Below are positions 35,798 through 44,097 of a stretch of 64,000 nt of DNA, in pieces. Location of the stretch: assembly GCA_016710525.1 (NCBI GenBank), contig JADJVQ010000014.1, positions 73,776-137,775 on the forward strand, given 5' to 3'. This DNA comes from Burkholderiaceae bacterium. GTDB lineage: Bacteria; Pseudomonadota; Gammaproteobacteria; Burkholderiales; Burkholderiaceae_E. Made by a program: the position numbers and the translations under genes. Numbering within the stretch: position 1 is the stretch's first letter; every line of letters begins with the position of its first letter. The notes below the pieces were generated by a model that was not told the DNA's origin, made no database searches, and saw nothing but the letters and a program-made list of their open reading frames with translations.

Positions 35798-36166
35798 TCA
35801 GCCGAAATGAAAGAACACCAGCTTGTTGCCGTCGGGATCACGGAAATAGCCGGCGTAGAACCCTTCGCCACGAGGTCCGGCCGGCCCTTCGTCGGTGGCG
35901 CCGAGTTCCATCGCCTTCTTGTACAGGGCGTCGACCTTGGCACGGCTGTCCGCCATCAGCGCGACCATCGTGCCATTGCCGACGGTGGCCGGTTTGCCGT
36001 CGAAGGGCTTGAGCAGGCCCAGGCTCGGCATGTTCATCGCGGTGCCCCAGCCGATGCCGCGATCGGTGTCCCACAGGCGCTTGGCGCCGATTTCGGCGAA
36101 CAGCGCATCGTAGAACGCGGCAGCGCGCGGGAGGTCGTTGGTGCCGAGGGTGACGTATCCGATCAT
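35798..36166 (-). CDS. VOC-family (glyoxalase-like) protein
   Basis: 122 aa from the ATG at 36166 (M-I-G-Y-V-T-L-G-T-N-D-L-P-R-A-A-A-F-Y). Single VOC module pair ending G-Y-F-R-D-P-D-G-N-K-L-V-F-F, very typical of small glyoxalase-like proteins. Such proteins bind a metal and act on or sequester small molecules; no specific substrate can be claimed. It lies 32 bp downstream of the molybdopterin oxidoreductase start, on the same strand. Confidence 0.9.
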   Translation of the reverse strand: MIGYVTLGTNDLPRAAAFYDALFAEIGAKRLWDTDRGIGWGTAMNMPSLGLLKPFDGKPATVGNGTMVALMADSRAKVDALYKKAMELGATDEGPAGPRGEGFYAGYFRDPDGNKLVFFHFG

Positions 36167-36259
36167 CGGGATCTCCGGGGTGAGTGCAAAGGAGGCGGGC
36201 AATCTGCCCGCCATCATCGCATCACCCGCACGCCGGGCCAATGCCCCGGAGAATCGGCG

Positions 36260-37471
36260 TCAGCCCTGCTTGGGCAGCAGCAGCACCGCCGACGCGCTCA
36301 GCGCGGCGATGCGCGCGTCGTCGTAGCCGAGCTCACGCAGCACCTGCTCGCCGTGCTCGCCCAGGTGCGGCGCGGGCCGCAGCGTGTCCGGATCGGACTC
36401 GCCGAAACGCGCCGCCGCGCGCGCCACCCGGACCCGCCCGAGCGGACCCTGGTCGATCTCGACCAGGGTCCGGTTGTGCACCACCTGCGGATCGGTGACG
36501 ACCTCGGCCTTGCGATTGACCTTGCCCACCGGTGCGTCGGCCTGCCTCAGCCGTTCGACCAGCGCGTCGGTATCGTGCCCGGCGAACAGCGGCTCGAGCG
36601 CTTCGCGCGCCTCCTTGGCATGGCGCGAGCGGATCTGCACCGACGTGAAGCGCGGATCCTGCGCGAGCTCCGGCGCCCCCAGTCCCTTGCACAAGGCCTC
36701 GAACTCATCCTGCTGCGGGGTCATGGTGGCGACGTACCCATCCCGGGTCTTGTAGGGCCGCAAAGTGCCGCCCGCCTCCGGGAACGGCGCCGGCGCGTCG
36801 TCCAGCCACATGTGGTTGTACATCGCATCGGGCCACTGGAAGGCCAGCGCCGCATCGAGCATCGACAGCTCCACCACCCGGCCATGACCGTCCCGCTCGC
36901 GCGCCAGCAGTGCCGTGGTCACCGCCTGCGCGGCGGTCAGCGAGGTGAGCTTGTCGCAGATCGTGGTGGCCACCAGACCGGGTTCGCCATAGGGCTTCTC
37001 GAGATGCGAGGCGCACATGCCCGAAACCGCCTGGATCACCGCGTCATACACCCGTGACTCGGTGTACGGGCCGTCCTGGCCGAAGCCGGTGATCGACAGA
37101 TAGATGAGCCGCGGATTGATCTGCGACAGGGTGTCGCGGTCGAAGCCCAATTTGGCCAGTACGCCCGGCCGGAAGTTCTCCATCAGCACATCGGTGCGCG
37201 CGATCAGGTCACGCAGCACGGCCTTGCCATCGGCCGACTTCAGGTCGAGCGCGATCGAGCGCTTGCCGCGGTTCATGGCGACGAAGGTGCCCGAGATGTC
37301 GCCCTTGGCCGGTCCGATGCGCCGGCAGATGTCTCCGCCGGGGCTCTCGACCTTGATGACCTCGGCGCCCTGATCGGCCAGCAGCGCGGCCGCCATCGGC
37401 CCCGAATAGACCGCCGAGAGGTCGAGCACTTTGATGCCGGCCAGCGGCGGGGGCAGGGGTCCAGCGATCAT
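36260..37471 (-). CDS. Class III CoA-transferase (CaiB/BaiF family)
   Basis: 403 aa. Start overlaps the acyl-CoA dehydrogenase stop (ATGA at 37468-37471). Family marks: L-A-G-I-K-V-L-D-L-S, A-E-V-I-K-V-E-S-P-G-G-D, M-N-R-G-K-R-S-I-A-L-D-L, and a probable catalytic Asp D173 in T-I-C-D-K-L-T-S. It belongs to a TctC - acyl-CoA dehydrogenase - CoA-transferase operon, which reads as uptake, CoA activation and alpha,beta-dehydrogenation of an organic acid. Confidence 0.92.
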   Translation of the reverse strand: MIAGPLPPPLAGIKVLDLSAVYSGPMAAALLADQGAEVIKVESPGGDICRRIGPAKGDISGTFVAMNRGKRSIALDLKSADGKAVLRDLIARTDVLMENFRPGVLAKLGFDRDTLSQINPRLIYLSITGFGQDGPYTESRVYDAVIQAVSGMCASHLEKPYGEPGLVATTICDKLTSLTAAQAVTTALLARERDGHGRVVELSMLDAALAFQWPDAMYNHMWLDDAPAPFPEAGGTLRPYKTRDGYVATMTPQQDEFEALCKGLGAPELAQDPRFTSVQIRSRHAKEAREALEPLFAGHDTDALVERLRQADAPVGKVNRKAEVVTDPQVVHNRTLVEIDQGPLGRVRVARAAARFGESDPDTLRPAPHLGEHGEQVLRELGYDDARIAALSASAVLLLPKQG

Positions 37472-39189
37472 AGGGATTCCGGTGCGTGGGCGAGCAGGGC
37501 AAGGTAACGGGGATCGTTCTCGACCCCGTTGTCGGTCAGCGGGTCGCGGGGCGCCAGCCGATGCGCGAGCACCAGGTCGGCCAGCAGCGCGCGCCCGGCC
37601 AGTCCGTCGCGCGCGGCCTCCCAGCGCAGACCGGCCAGCGTCACCACGTGGTACAGAGCCGAGGCGACCTGGCGAGCCAGGTGCGACTGATCATGCACCG
37701 CCGCGTGTTCGGCGAACGCGAAGCTTCGTTCGATCGCCAATGTCTGGGCAGGCAGGACCGCCGCGTCGGCGGGACAGCCCTCCTGGAGCAGCCGGGTCAC
37801 GTGGTCACGCAGCGCAGGCAGCGAATGCTCGCGCTGGATGGCGCGCAGCACGTCGAGCGCGACGATGTTGCTGGTGCCCTCCCAGATCGAGCCGAGGTGG
37901 GCGTCGCGCAGCAGGCGCGGGTCGCTCCATTCCTCGATGTAGCCGCAGCCGCCGCGCACCTCCATCGCGTCGCCGGTCACCTTGCGCGCGTCGCGGCAGG
38001 CGCGGAACTTGATCAGCGGGGTCAGGATGCGCGCCAGCGCGGGCGCCTGCGGATCGGAGGCGCGCTCGGCGCGCTCCAGTGCGGCCGCGGTCTGGAAGAC
38101 CATCGTGCGCGCCTGTTCGGTGCGCATCATCATCTTGAGCAGCTGGCGCCGCATCAGCGGCAGCTGGACGAGCGTGCGGCCGAACGCCACCCGGTGGCCG
38201 GCCACGTGCAGCGCCTCGGTCAGGGCTCGGCGCATCAAGCCCGCCGCGCGCACCCCGTTGGACAGGCGCGAATTGTTGATCATGTCGGCCATGTGCTTGA
38301 AGCCGCGGCCGCGCTGGCCGACCAGGTAGGCTTGCGCGCCTTCGAGCCGGATCTCGCCGCTGGCCATCGAGCGCGTGCCCAGCTTGTCCTTCAGGCGCAG
38401 GATCCGATAGCGGTTGTGCGTGCCGTCGGGCAGCTCGCGCGGCAGCAGGAACAGCGAGATGCCCTTCAGGCCGGGCGCCTCTTCGCTGCGCGCCAGCACC
38501 ATCGCCAGACCGGCATCGGCGTTCGAGCAGAACCATTTGTCGCCGGTCAGCTGCCAGCTGCCATCGGCCTGCAGCGCGGCCTGGGTGGTGGTGGCCCCGA
38601 CGTCGGAGCCGGCGCCCTGCTCGGTCATGAACATCGCGCCCTGGTGGAGCTCGTCGAAGTCCAGGGAAGTCAGCATCGGCAGGAAACGCTCGACCAGCGA
38701 GGGCTCGCCGAACTTGCGCAGGGTGCGCGCCAGCGAATCGGTCATGCTGATCGGGCAGCACAGCCCGAACTCGGCCTGCACGAACAGATAGGTGAGCGCG
38801 TACTTCGCCGCCGGCGGCATGGCCTGCGGCCAGCCGAGCACGCCGCCGCGATGCGACAGCGCCGCCAGGCCGAATTCGGCGAAACCCAGCCGTTCCATCT
38901 CGACATAGGCCGGATGCTTGTCGATGCGCGACTCGTCCAGGCCGGTGCGGCTGCGCACCGACAGCGTGGGCGGGTTCTTGTCGGCAACCGACGCCAGCTC
39001 ATCCAGGTGTCCGCCGGCCAACTTGCCCAGTCGATCGAAATGCGGCGCCAGGTGGGCCATTAGCGGCGCCGGCAGGTAGGTCGCGAACAGCGCCGCAGCC
39101 ATGGGGTCGGCGCGGTACAGATTGATGCCGCGCGCGTCGGGGACCGGCGTGTCGGTGGCCTGTGCCAGAGAAGGGGAGCTCATGTCCAT
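37468..39189 (-). CDS. Acyl-CoA dehydrogenase, AidB-like subgroup
   Basis: 573 aa. It is longer than ordinary acyl-CoA dehydrogenases (~390 aa) and has the AidB-type N-terminal extension and C-terminal helical domain. Visible core: M-T-E-Q-G-A-G-S-D-V-G, W-F-C-S-N-A-D-A, R-L-K-D-K-L-G-T-R-S-M-A-S-G-E-I, and near the end G-G-C-G-Y-I-E-E-W and I-W-E-G-T-S-N-I. AidB in E. coli binds DNA as well as FAD; homologues in such operons are more likely metabolic. The start may be M1 or M3. It lies between the TctC and CoA-transferase genes. Confidence 0.92.
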   Translation of the reverse strand: MDMSSPSLAQATDTPVPDARGINLYRADPMAAALFATYLPAPLMAHLAPHFDRLGKLAGGHLDELASVADKNPPTLSVRSRTGLDESRIDKHPAYVEMERLGFAEFGLAALSHRGGVLGWPQAMPPAAKYALTYLFVQAEFGLCCPISMTDSLARTLRKFGEPSLVERFLPMLTSLDFDELHQGAMFMTEQGAGSDVGATTTQAALQADGSWQLTGDKWFCSNADAGLAMVLARSEEAPGLKGISLFLLPRELPDGTHNRYRILRLKDKLGTRSMASGEIRLEGAQAYLVGQRGRGFKHMADMINNSRLSNGVRAAGLMRRALTEALHVAGHRVAFGRTLVQLPLMRRQLLKMMMRTEQARTMVFQTAAALERAERASDPQAPALARILTPLIKFRACRDARKVTGDAMEVRGGCGYIEEWSDPRLLRDAHLGSIWEGTSNIVALDVLRAIQREHSLPALRDHVTRLLQEGCPADAAVLPAQTLAIERSFAFAEHAAVHDQSHLARQVASALYHVVTLAGLRWEAARDGLAGRALLADLVLAHRLAPRDPLTDNGVENDPRYLALLAHAPESL

Positions 39190-39202
39190 GACTCGTCTCC
39201 TG

Positions 39203-40192
39203 TCAGTCGATCTTGGCGCCGGACGACTTGACGAGCTTGCCCCAGCGCTCGCGATCCGCCTTGATCACGCGGGCGTACTCCTCGGGCGTACTGGTCCACA
39301 ACTCGAAGCCCTGGGCCGCGACCCGTTCGCGCACCTCGACCGAACGCAGCGCCCGGATCAGCGCATCGTTGAGCTTGGTGACGATCGGCTTGGGAATGCC
39401 GGCCGGCCCGACGATGCCCATCCACAGGTCGCTGCCGACCTCGTTGAAACCCTTGACGCCGGCCTCCGTCATCGAGGGCACGTCGGGCACGAACGGCGAG
39501 CGCCGGTCGCCCGACACCGCCAGCGCCTTGACCCGGCCCGCACGCACCATGGGCATCGCGGTGACCGGAATGTCGAACATGAACGTGATGTTGCCCGCCA
39601 TCACGTCGGCCAGCGCGGGCGCGCTGCCCCGATAGGGGATGTGCTGCATCGGCGCACCGGTCACGAACTTCAGCGATTCGCCGGAAAGGTGGTTGGACGA
39701 ACCATTGCCCGCCGACCCGAAGGTCACCTTGCCCGGGTTGGCCTTGGCATACGCGATCAGTTCGGCGACGGAGTTGATGCCCAGCTTGGGATTGACGATC
39801 AGCACATTGACGTAGCGATTGCCCAGTGTGAGCGGCGTGAAATCGCGGACCGTGTCGTGCGGCAGGCGCGCGCCGTACAGGTGCGGATTGATCGCGTGGG
39901 TGCCGGTGCTGGCCAGGCCGATGGTGTAGCCATCCGGCGCCGACTTCGCGACGCGATCCATGCCGATCGAGGCACCCGCGCCCGGGACATTCTCGACCAC
40001 GACCGGCTGGCCGAGGATTTCGGACAGCTTCTGCGCCACCGGCCGCGAGAACGAATCGGTCGGGCCGCCGGGCGGGAAGGGCACGATCCATTTGATCGGC
40101 TTGTTGGGAAAATCCTGGGCAATCGCTGCGGCCGACAGAGCCAGCGAAGCGGCGCAAGCCAGCAACGCGCCCAATCTGAAGACGTGTCTCAT
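39203..40192 (-). CDS. Bug/TctC-type tripartite tricarboxylate receptor
   Basis: 329 aa with a classical Sec signal (A-C-A-A-S-L-A-L-S-A-A-A-I-A-Q). Bug pattern: F-P-N-K-P-I-K-W-I-V, P-P-G-G-P-T-D-S, V-E-N-V-P-G-A-G-A-S, I-P-Y-R-G-S-A-P-A. First gene of the operon with the acyl-CoA dehydrogenase and CoA-transferase. The start region upstream (40205-40222) is AT-richer than its surroundings and probably holds the promoter. Confidence 0.93.
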   Translation of the reverse strand: MRHVFRLGALLACAASLALSAAAIAQDFPNKPIKWIVPFPPGGPTDSFSRPVAQKLSEILGQPVVVENVPGAGASIGMDRVAKSAPDGYTIGLASTGTHAINPHLYGARLPHDTVRDFTPLTLGNRYVNVLIVNPKLGINSVAELIAYAKANPGKVTFGSAGNGSSNHLSGESLKFVTGAPMQHIPYRGSAPALADVMAGNITFMFDIPVTAMPMVRAGRVKALAVSGDRRSPFVPDVPSMTEAGVKGFNEVGSDLWMGIVGPAGIPKPIVTKLNDALIRALRSVEVRERVAAQGFELWTSTPEEYARVIKADRERWGKLVKSSGAKID

Positions 40193-40293
40193 GTGTCTCT
40201 TCCTATGATGTGATTATTTTGGGGACGAGCGGGGACACTAGCACGAGCCGCCGGGGGCCAGCCAGCGCCCGGCACGGCCTTCCCGCCGGCCCC

Positions 40294-41250
40294 TCAGCGC
40301 CGGTGGAAATACCGGTTGTCGTCGGCGACGACCGCCCCGCTGGCCAGCAGCTCGTCCAGGTGCTGGCCGATGCTGCGCCGCTCGGCGTCCTCGACCCAGA
40401 TTTCTTCGTAGTCGGGCGGATACATCAGCCGGCAGGCGACCAGCTGCTCCAGCGTGCGTGGCTGCTGCGCGAGCAGATCGAGCAGGCGCTGCTCGCGCTC
40501 GTCGAGCTTGGCACAAAACGCGGCCAGCGCCGCGAGCATCGCCGAACGGTCGGTATAGACGCCGCGATGGTGGGAGGTGACCCAGACCTTCGCGGGAATC
40601 TGCGGCAGCCGCGCCAGGCTGGCCCGGAAATCGGCCAGGCTGGAGGTGGCGTCGCCGTAGTACGGGCCGAACCCGGTCAGGTCGATGTCGCCGATGAAGG
40701 CCACGCCCTCGGGTTCGACCAGCAGCACGGTGTGGCCCGCCGTGTGGCCCGGCATGTGGAAGGCCCGCACCCGAGAGCCGCCCAGATCCCAGACCGCGCC
40801 ATCGGCATAGCCGATCGCATCGGGGCGGGCCTGGTAGTGATAATCGCGCTCGATCTTGGCCCGCATCGCGGCCTGCCGATGGGCCGCCACGCCATAGTGA
40901 CGGGCCAGGCCTTCCCAGCTGCGCAGCGCATCGAGATCGGCCGCATGCACATGCACCGGCACGCCCGGCAGGCGGTGCAGCCCCGCCATGTGGTCTTCAT
41001 GGACATGGCCGAGCACGACCAGTTCCGCATCGTCGAATTCCGGCCCGATCCGATTGGCGACCGGCGGCGAATCGAAGACCACCCGGGTGTCGGTGCCGCG
41101 CACGACCACCTGGTTGCCATCGGGATACTTGCCGTTCTTGTCGCCGAAGAACACGGTGACGCGGCCGAAATCGGCGCGCGGCGGGGCTTGATCTGACACG
41201 GTGGCAGGCTGGTCTGGATTCACGGCGGTGGAGCGGATCGGAGTTGGCAC
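40294..41250 (-). CDS. Metallo-beta-lactamase-fold hydrolase
   Basis: 318 aa from a GTG at 41250; the first ~25 residues are poorly conserved in type, so a later start is possible. Metal-binding motifs: H-V-H-E-D-H (HxHxDH), M-P-G-H-T-A-G-H, and the bridging Asp in I-G-D-I-D-L. The C-terminal winged-helix-like tail (L-L-D-L-L-A-Q-Q-P-R-T-L-E-Q-L) is like that of LACTB2-type hydrolases. It hydrolyses thioesters, lactones or phosphodiesters. It starts 69 bp downstream of the bufferin operon on the same strand, so read-through from that operon is possible. Confidence 0.88.
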   Translation of the reverse strand: MPTPIRSTAVNPDQPATVSDQAPPRADFGRVTVFFGDKNGKYPDGNQVVVRGTDTRVVFDSPPVANRIGPEFDDAELVVLGHVHEDHMAGLHRLPGVPVHVHAADLDALRSWEGLARHYGVAAHRQAAMRAKIERDYHYQARPDAIGYADGAVWDLGGSRVRAFHMPGHTAGHTVLLVEPEGVAFIGDIDLTGFGPYYGDATSSLADFRASLARLPQIPAKVWVTSHHRGVYTDRSAMLAALAAFCAKLDEREQRLLDLLAQQPRTLEQLVACRLMYPPDYEEIWVEDAERRSIGQHLDELLASGAVVADDNRYFHRR

Positions 41251-41319
41251 AGCCCTCGACGATAGCGCGAATGCGGCCGGCCCGCCCGCCCCGCCCCGCT
41301 CGGCCCTCGGTCGCCTGCC

Positions 41320-41811
41320 TCAGCGCAGGTGCAGCCAGCGGTCCAGCGACACCACGCCACCGCCGCGCCAGGCGAGGTAAATCAATGCGACAGCCCAGGT
41401 CAGATGCGTCGGCCAGGCATCCGGATACACCAGCACCTGGATCACCGCGGTCATGCCCAGCAGCGACAGCGCGCTCCAGCGGGTGAACAGACCGAGCACC
41501 AGCAGCGCCGGCAGCAGGTGCTCGGCATAAGCAGCCGCATGCGCGGCCAGTTCCGGTGAAACCAGGGGCAGCTTGTACTCCTCGGCGAACAGCGTGACCG
41601 CGTTCTCGCTCACGGTGAGCCAGCCTTCGACCTTGGTCCGCCCGGACAGCCAGAAGACCGCCGCCATGGCGAGCCGGGCCGCCGGCGCCAGCACGAGATC
41701 GATCGGCAGGGCCGACAGTCGATCGGCGGCGTCATTCAGCCGGCGGCGCCAGCCCGGGGGGTTGCGGGCGATGCCGGTCATGGAAACGGGCGTGCTGGCA
41801 GGTGTGGTCAT
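41320..41811 (-). CDS. bufD: DoxX-family membrane protein of the bufferin operon (BufD/GigT-like)
   Basis: 163 aa from the ATG at 41811, overlapping the previous stop by one base (TGATG). Four membrane helices: L-A-M-A-A-V-F-W-L-S-G, A-Y-A-E-H-L-L-P-A-L-L-V-L-G-L, L-L-G-M-T-A-V-I-Q-V-L, and T-W-A-V-A-L-I-Y-L-A-W. The DoxX pattern S-G-R-T-K-V-E-G-W is clear. DoxX proteins are the standard last gene of MNIO/bufferin operons, with a suggested role in redox or delivery at the inner membrane. It is tightly coupled with bufC. Confidence 0.9.
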   Translation of the reverse strand: MTTPASTPVSMTGIARNPPGWRRRLNDAADRLSALPIDLVLAPAARLAMAAVFWLSGRTKVEGWLTVSENAVTLFAEEYKLPLVSPELAAHAAAYAEHLLPALLVLGLFTRWSALSLLGMTAVIQVLVYPDAWPTHLTWAVALIYLAWRGGGVVSLDRWLHLR

Positions 41812-42614
41812 CAAGGATTCTCCGAAGGGGCCGCGCACGCCGACGTGCCGGCCAAACGCGAATGGCCGACGTCCAGGCCGGCGAACGCGCCCGCCTGCAA
41901 CAGCAGCCGCATCACCGGCGCCAGGTCGGCGTCGGGCTCGAGGGCGAGCGCAGCGCCGGCCGCTTCGGCAAGCGTCTGCCGGGCCGCGCACGCGCTCAGG
42001 AAATCGATGGCCGGGCGCCCAACCGTCCAGCTGCGCACCGCGGACCCGTCGCAGACCAGCAGCAGGCCTTCGGCCTGCCAGAGCACATCGCCCAGGTCGG
42101 GGCCGGTACCCGCCTCGCGGGCCTCATGGTGGCGCCGCCAGAGCGTGGCGATGGGTGCCGCATCGAACCACGCCCATCGGGCGCTGGGGTGCGGCCTCAG
42201 CCGTGCACCGGCAAGCTGGTCCGGCTGCAGGCTGGCCACTCGAGACGCCGGCAGCGGCGCTTCGTCGGCCGAGAAAAGCGCCTCCAGGTGCATGCGATCG
42301 GCGCGGGCGAGATCGGCCAGCCAGGGCATGGCGCCAGCGGGCTCGAAGCCGGCCAGGAAATCCGCAAAGTCTTTCCCGTAGTGAACCAGGGCTGGCTGAT
42401 CGGGCGGATGCCGCTGGACGTGGCAGCGCGCCGCACCGCGAAACCAGTCCGGACCGACGAACTCGCAGACGGTCGGGAAGTTGGCCTGCAGGGCGTCCAC
42501 GCAGCCGGCCATCACGGTATTGCGATAGACCTGGAAGCCCGGCTGGGCAGCCAGCGGGCCGCCGGCCTGCGGATCGAACAGAGCCCGGACGAACGCTTGC
42601 TGGAAGTCGTTCAC
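41811..42614 (-). CDS. bufC: DUF2063 / HvfC-BufC-type partner of the MNIO enzyme
   Basis: 267 aa. The N-terminal domain (F-Q-Q-A-F-V-R-A-L-F, Y-R-N-T-V-M-A-G-C-V-D-A-L, F-P-T-V-C-E-F-V-G) is the putative DNA-binding/DUF2063 helical domain, here thought to act as a precursor-recognition or docking part. The C-terminal half is winged-helix-like. It overlaps bufB by four bases (ATGA) and forms the complex that modifies the BufA peptide. Confidence 0.9.
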   Translation of the reverse strand: MNDFQQAFVRALFDPQAGGPLAAQPGFQVYRNTVMAGCVDALQANFPTVCEFVGPDWFRGAARCHVQRHPPDQPALVHYGKDFADFLAGFEPAGAMPWLADLARADRMHLEALFSADEAPLPASRVASLQPDQLAGARLRPHPSARWAWFDAAPIATLWRRHHEAREAGTGPDLGDVLWQAEGLLLVCDGSAVRSWTVGRPAIDFLSACAARQTLAEAAGAALALEPDADLAPVMRLLLQAGAFAGLDVGHSRLAGTSACAAPSENP

Positions 42615-43522
42615 GCCCGGGCTCCGGCATTAGGGCACTGTTCGGCGAAGCGGGGTTGCGGGTCGGTGGCGCCGACCCGCCCGCAGGCGGCGGCCCGATC
42701 GCATTCCGCCATCAGGTCGGCGAAGGGCGGCAGACGGGCATCGCGTTCGACCAGCGTCGGCCGGGCGCCGATCCTGCGCACCAGGCGTCGATACAGGGCC
42801 AGCACCGCCTCGCTGACGGGCGCATCGTGCGAATCGATCAGCAGGCCTTCGCCATGGACCGGATCGGCGCTGTGCCCGGCCAGATGCACCTCGCGCACCA
42901 GCGCGGCCGGGAACGCATCGATCAGGGCACCGGCATCCAGCCCGAGGTTGACCGCGCTCACGAAGACATTGTTCACATCGACCAGCAGCCCGCACCCGGT
43001 GCGCCGCGCCAGTTCGTCCAGGAAATCCATTTCGCTGAACTCGTGGCCTTCGAGGTGCAGATAGTGCGAGGGGTTTTCGATCGCCAGCGACCGGCCCAGA
43101 ACATCCTGTGCCCGTCCGATGTTGGCGGAAATGCGCTGCAGCGAATGGCGCGTACGCACCAGGGGCAGCAGGTCCGGAAGGCAGGCGCCCCGCCAGGCGG
43201 ACCAGGCCAGGTGCTCCGAGACCAGTACGGGCTGCACCCGCCCGATCAGTTCGCGCCACTGCGCCAGGTGCGCGGGCGTCGGTGGCCGGTCACTGGCCAG
43301 CGACATGCCCACACCGTGCAGAGAGACCGGATGGCGGTCACGAACAGCCAGCAGCCCCGCCAGACGAGGACCGCCCTGCACGAAGTAGTTCTCGGCATGC
43401 ACCTCGAACCACACGCCGGGTCTGGCGCAGGCCCGGGCGTGGCCGGCATGCTCGGGCTTCAGGCCCACGCCAAACGCCAGGGCCGGGCCCTGGGCCGGCG
43501 TACCTGCATGATCGGGTTCCAT
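42611..43522 (-). CDS. bufB: DUF692 multinuclear non-haem iron oxidase (MNIO), BufB-type
   Basis: 303 aa from the ATG at 43522. The TIM-barrel MNIO family is clear: F-G-V-G-L-K-P-E-H, W-F-E-V-H-A-E-N-Y-F, L-S-L-H-G-V-G-M-S-L, V-S-E-H-L-A-W-S, I-E-N-P-S-H-Y-L, L-L-V-D-V-N-N-V-F-V-S, E-V-H-L-A-G-H and L-I-D-S-H-D-A-P-V. The His/Glu/Asp set matches ligands for a di- or tri-iron site. MNIOs oxidise Cys side chains of RiPP precursors; bufferin enzymes are reported to make thiooxazole groups. It lies 34 bp after bufA and overlaps bufC. Confidence 0.95.
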   Translation of the reverse strand: MEPDHAGTPAQGPALAFGVGLKPEHAGHARACARPGVWFEVHAENYFVQGGPRLAGLLAVRDRHPVSLHGVGMSLASDRPPTPAHLAQWRELIGRVQPVLVSEHLAWSAWRGACLPDLLPLVRTRHSLQRISANIGRAQDVLGRSLAIENPSHYLHLEGHEFSEMDFLDELARRTGCGLLVDVNNVFVSAVNLGLDAGALIDAFPAALVREVHLAGHSADPVHGEGLLIDSHDAPVSEAVLALYRRLVRRIGARPTLVERDARLPPFADLMAECDRAAACGRVGATDPQPRFAEQCPNAGARA

Positions 43523-43556
43523 CGGAGGGCCGATGCAGCGCAACAGGCGCGGGCGC

Positions 43557-43844
43557 TCAGGCCTTGGGGGTCAGGGAACCCATGCCGGTGGGTGTTTTCA
43601 TCGTCACGCAGCTGCCCTTGGCCACGTATTTCCAGGCGTTGCCCTGGAAATCCGCTTTCGAGGTGCCGGCGCACGAGGTGCCGGCGCCAGCAGCGCAATC
43701 GTTCTTGCCGGCCAGTGAAACGCCATAGCATTTTTCCTTGGCCGCCTTGTCGTCCATTTTGGTTTTTTCGCCGGCAGCCAGGGCGGCGCCACAGGCGAGG
43801 GAAGACAGGGCGATCGCGGCAACGGTGAGGGTATGACGGGGCAT
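43557..43844 (-). CDS. bufA: Bufferin-type RiPP precursor (DUF2282), BufA
   Basis: 95 aa. Sec signal at residues 1-24 (V-A-A-I-A-L-S-S-L-A-C-G-A-A-L-A-A). The mature peptide holds four Cys: C39 (E-K-C-Y-G-V), C50 (K-N-D-C-A), C58 (T-S-C-A-G) and C79 (K-G-S-C-V), with the family's W-K-Y-V segment. In characterised bufferins the Cys are oxidised by the MNIO enzyme and the product binds copper in the periplasm. The unusually long signal peptide of this RiPP class replaces a normal leader. First gene of the operon, with a sigma-F-type promoter at 43963-43988. Confidence 0.93.
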   Translation of the reverse strand: MPRHTLTVAAIALSSLACGAALAAGEKTKMDDKAAKEKCYGVSLAGKNDCAAGAGTSCAGTSKADFQGNAWKYVAKGSCVTMKTPTGMGSLTPKA

Positions 43845-43962
43845 GACGTAAGCTCCTGGGGTTGAAAGGTCGACTCGCCGCTCCTGACACAGGCCCCACG
43901 CGTCTGTTCTGCGCGGGGGTGGCCCGGAAAGAGCCGGAATCCATCAGCGGTGTGCCAGGTAG

Positions 43963-43988
43963 TTCGGGCAATCGCTCTGGCCGGTTAC
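43963..43988 (-). promoter_or_regulatory. ECF sigma-F-type promoter of the bufferin operon
   Basis: On the minus strand: GTAACC (43988-43983), 16 bases, CGAA (43966-43963). This is the form I recall for Caulobacter sigma-F promoters. It lies about 120 bases upstream of the bufA ATG, giving a leader of roughly 110 bases, and is repeated exactly in front of the sigma gene on the other strand. Confidence 0.85.
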
Positions 43989-44055
43989 AGCAGCGGCTAC
44001 AATTTTTTGACCTGGCACCCGGCGCTGAATTTTTCGCGCGGGCCGACGAACGGCT

Positions 44056-44081
44056 GTAACCCGGACGGGGCAACTGGCGAA
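44056..44081 (+). promoter_or_regulatory. ECF sigma-F-type promoter of the sigma/anti-sigma operon
   Basis: GTAACC (44056-44061), 16 bases, CGAA (44078-44081), the same hexamer, tetramer and spacing as the bufA promoter. It points into the sigma gene, so the factor most likely transcribes its own operon. The TTG start at 44098 would leave a leader of only about ten bases. Confidence 0.85.
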
Positions 44082-44097
44082 TGACTGGGATGAAGGA

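Noticed and set aside
44007..44012. TTGACC as a sigma-70 -35 for the sigma gene
   Set aside because: No matching -10 at 16-18 bases; the GTAACC-N16-CGAA promoter explains the region better.
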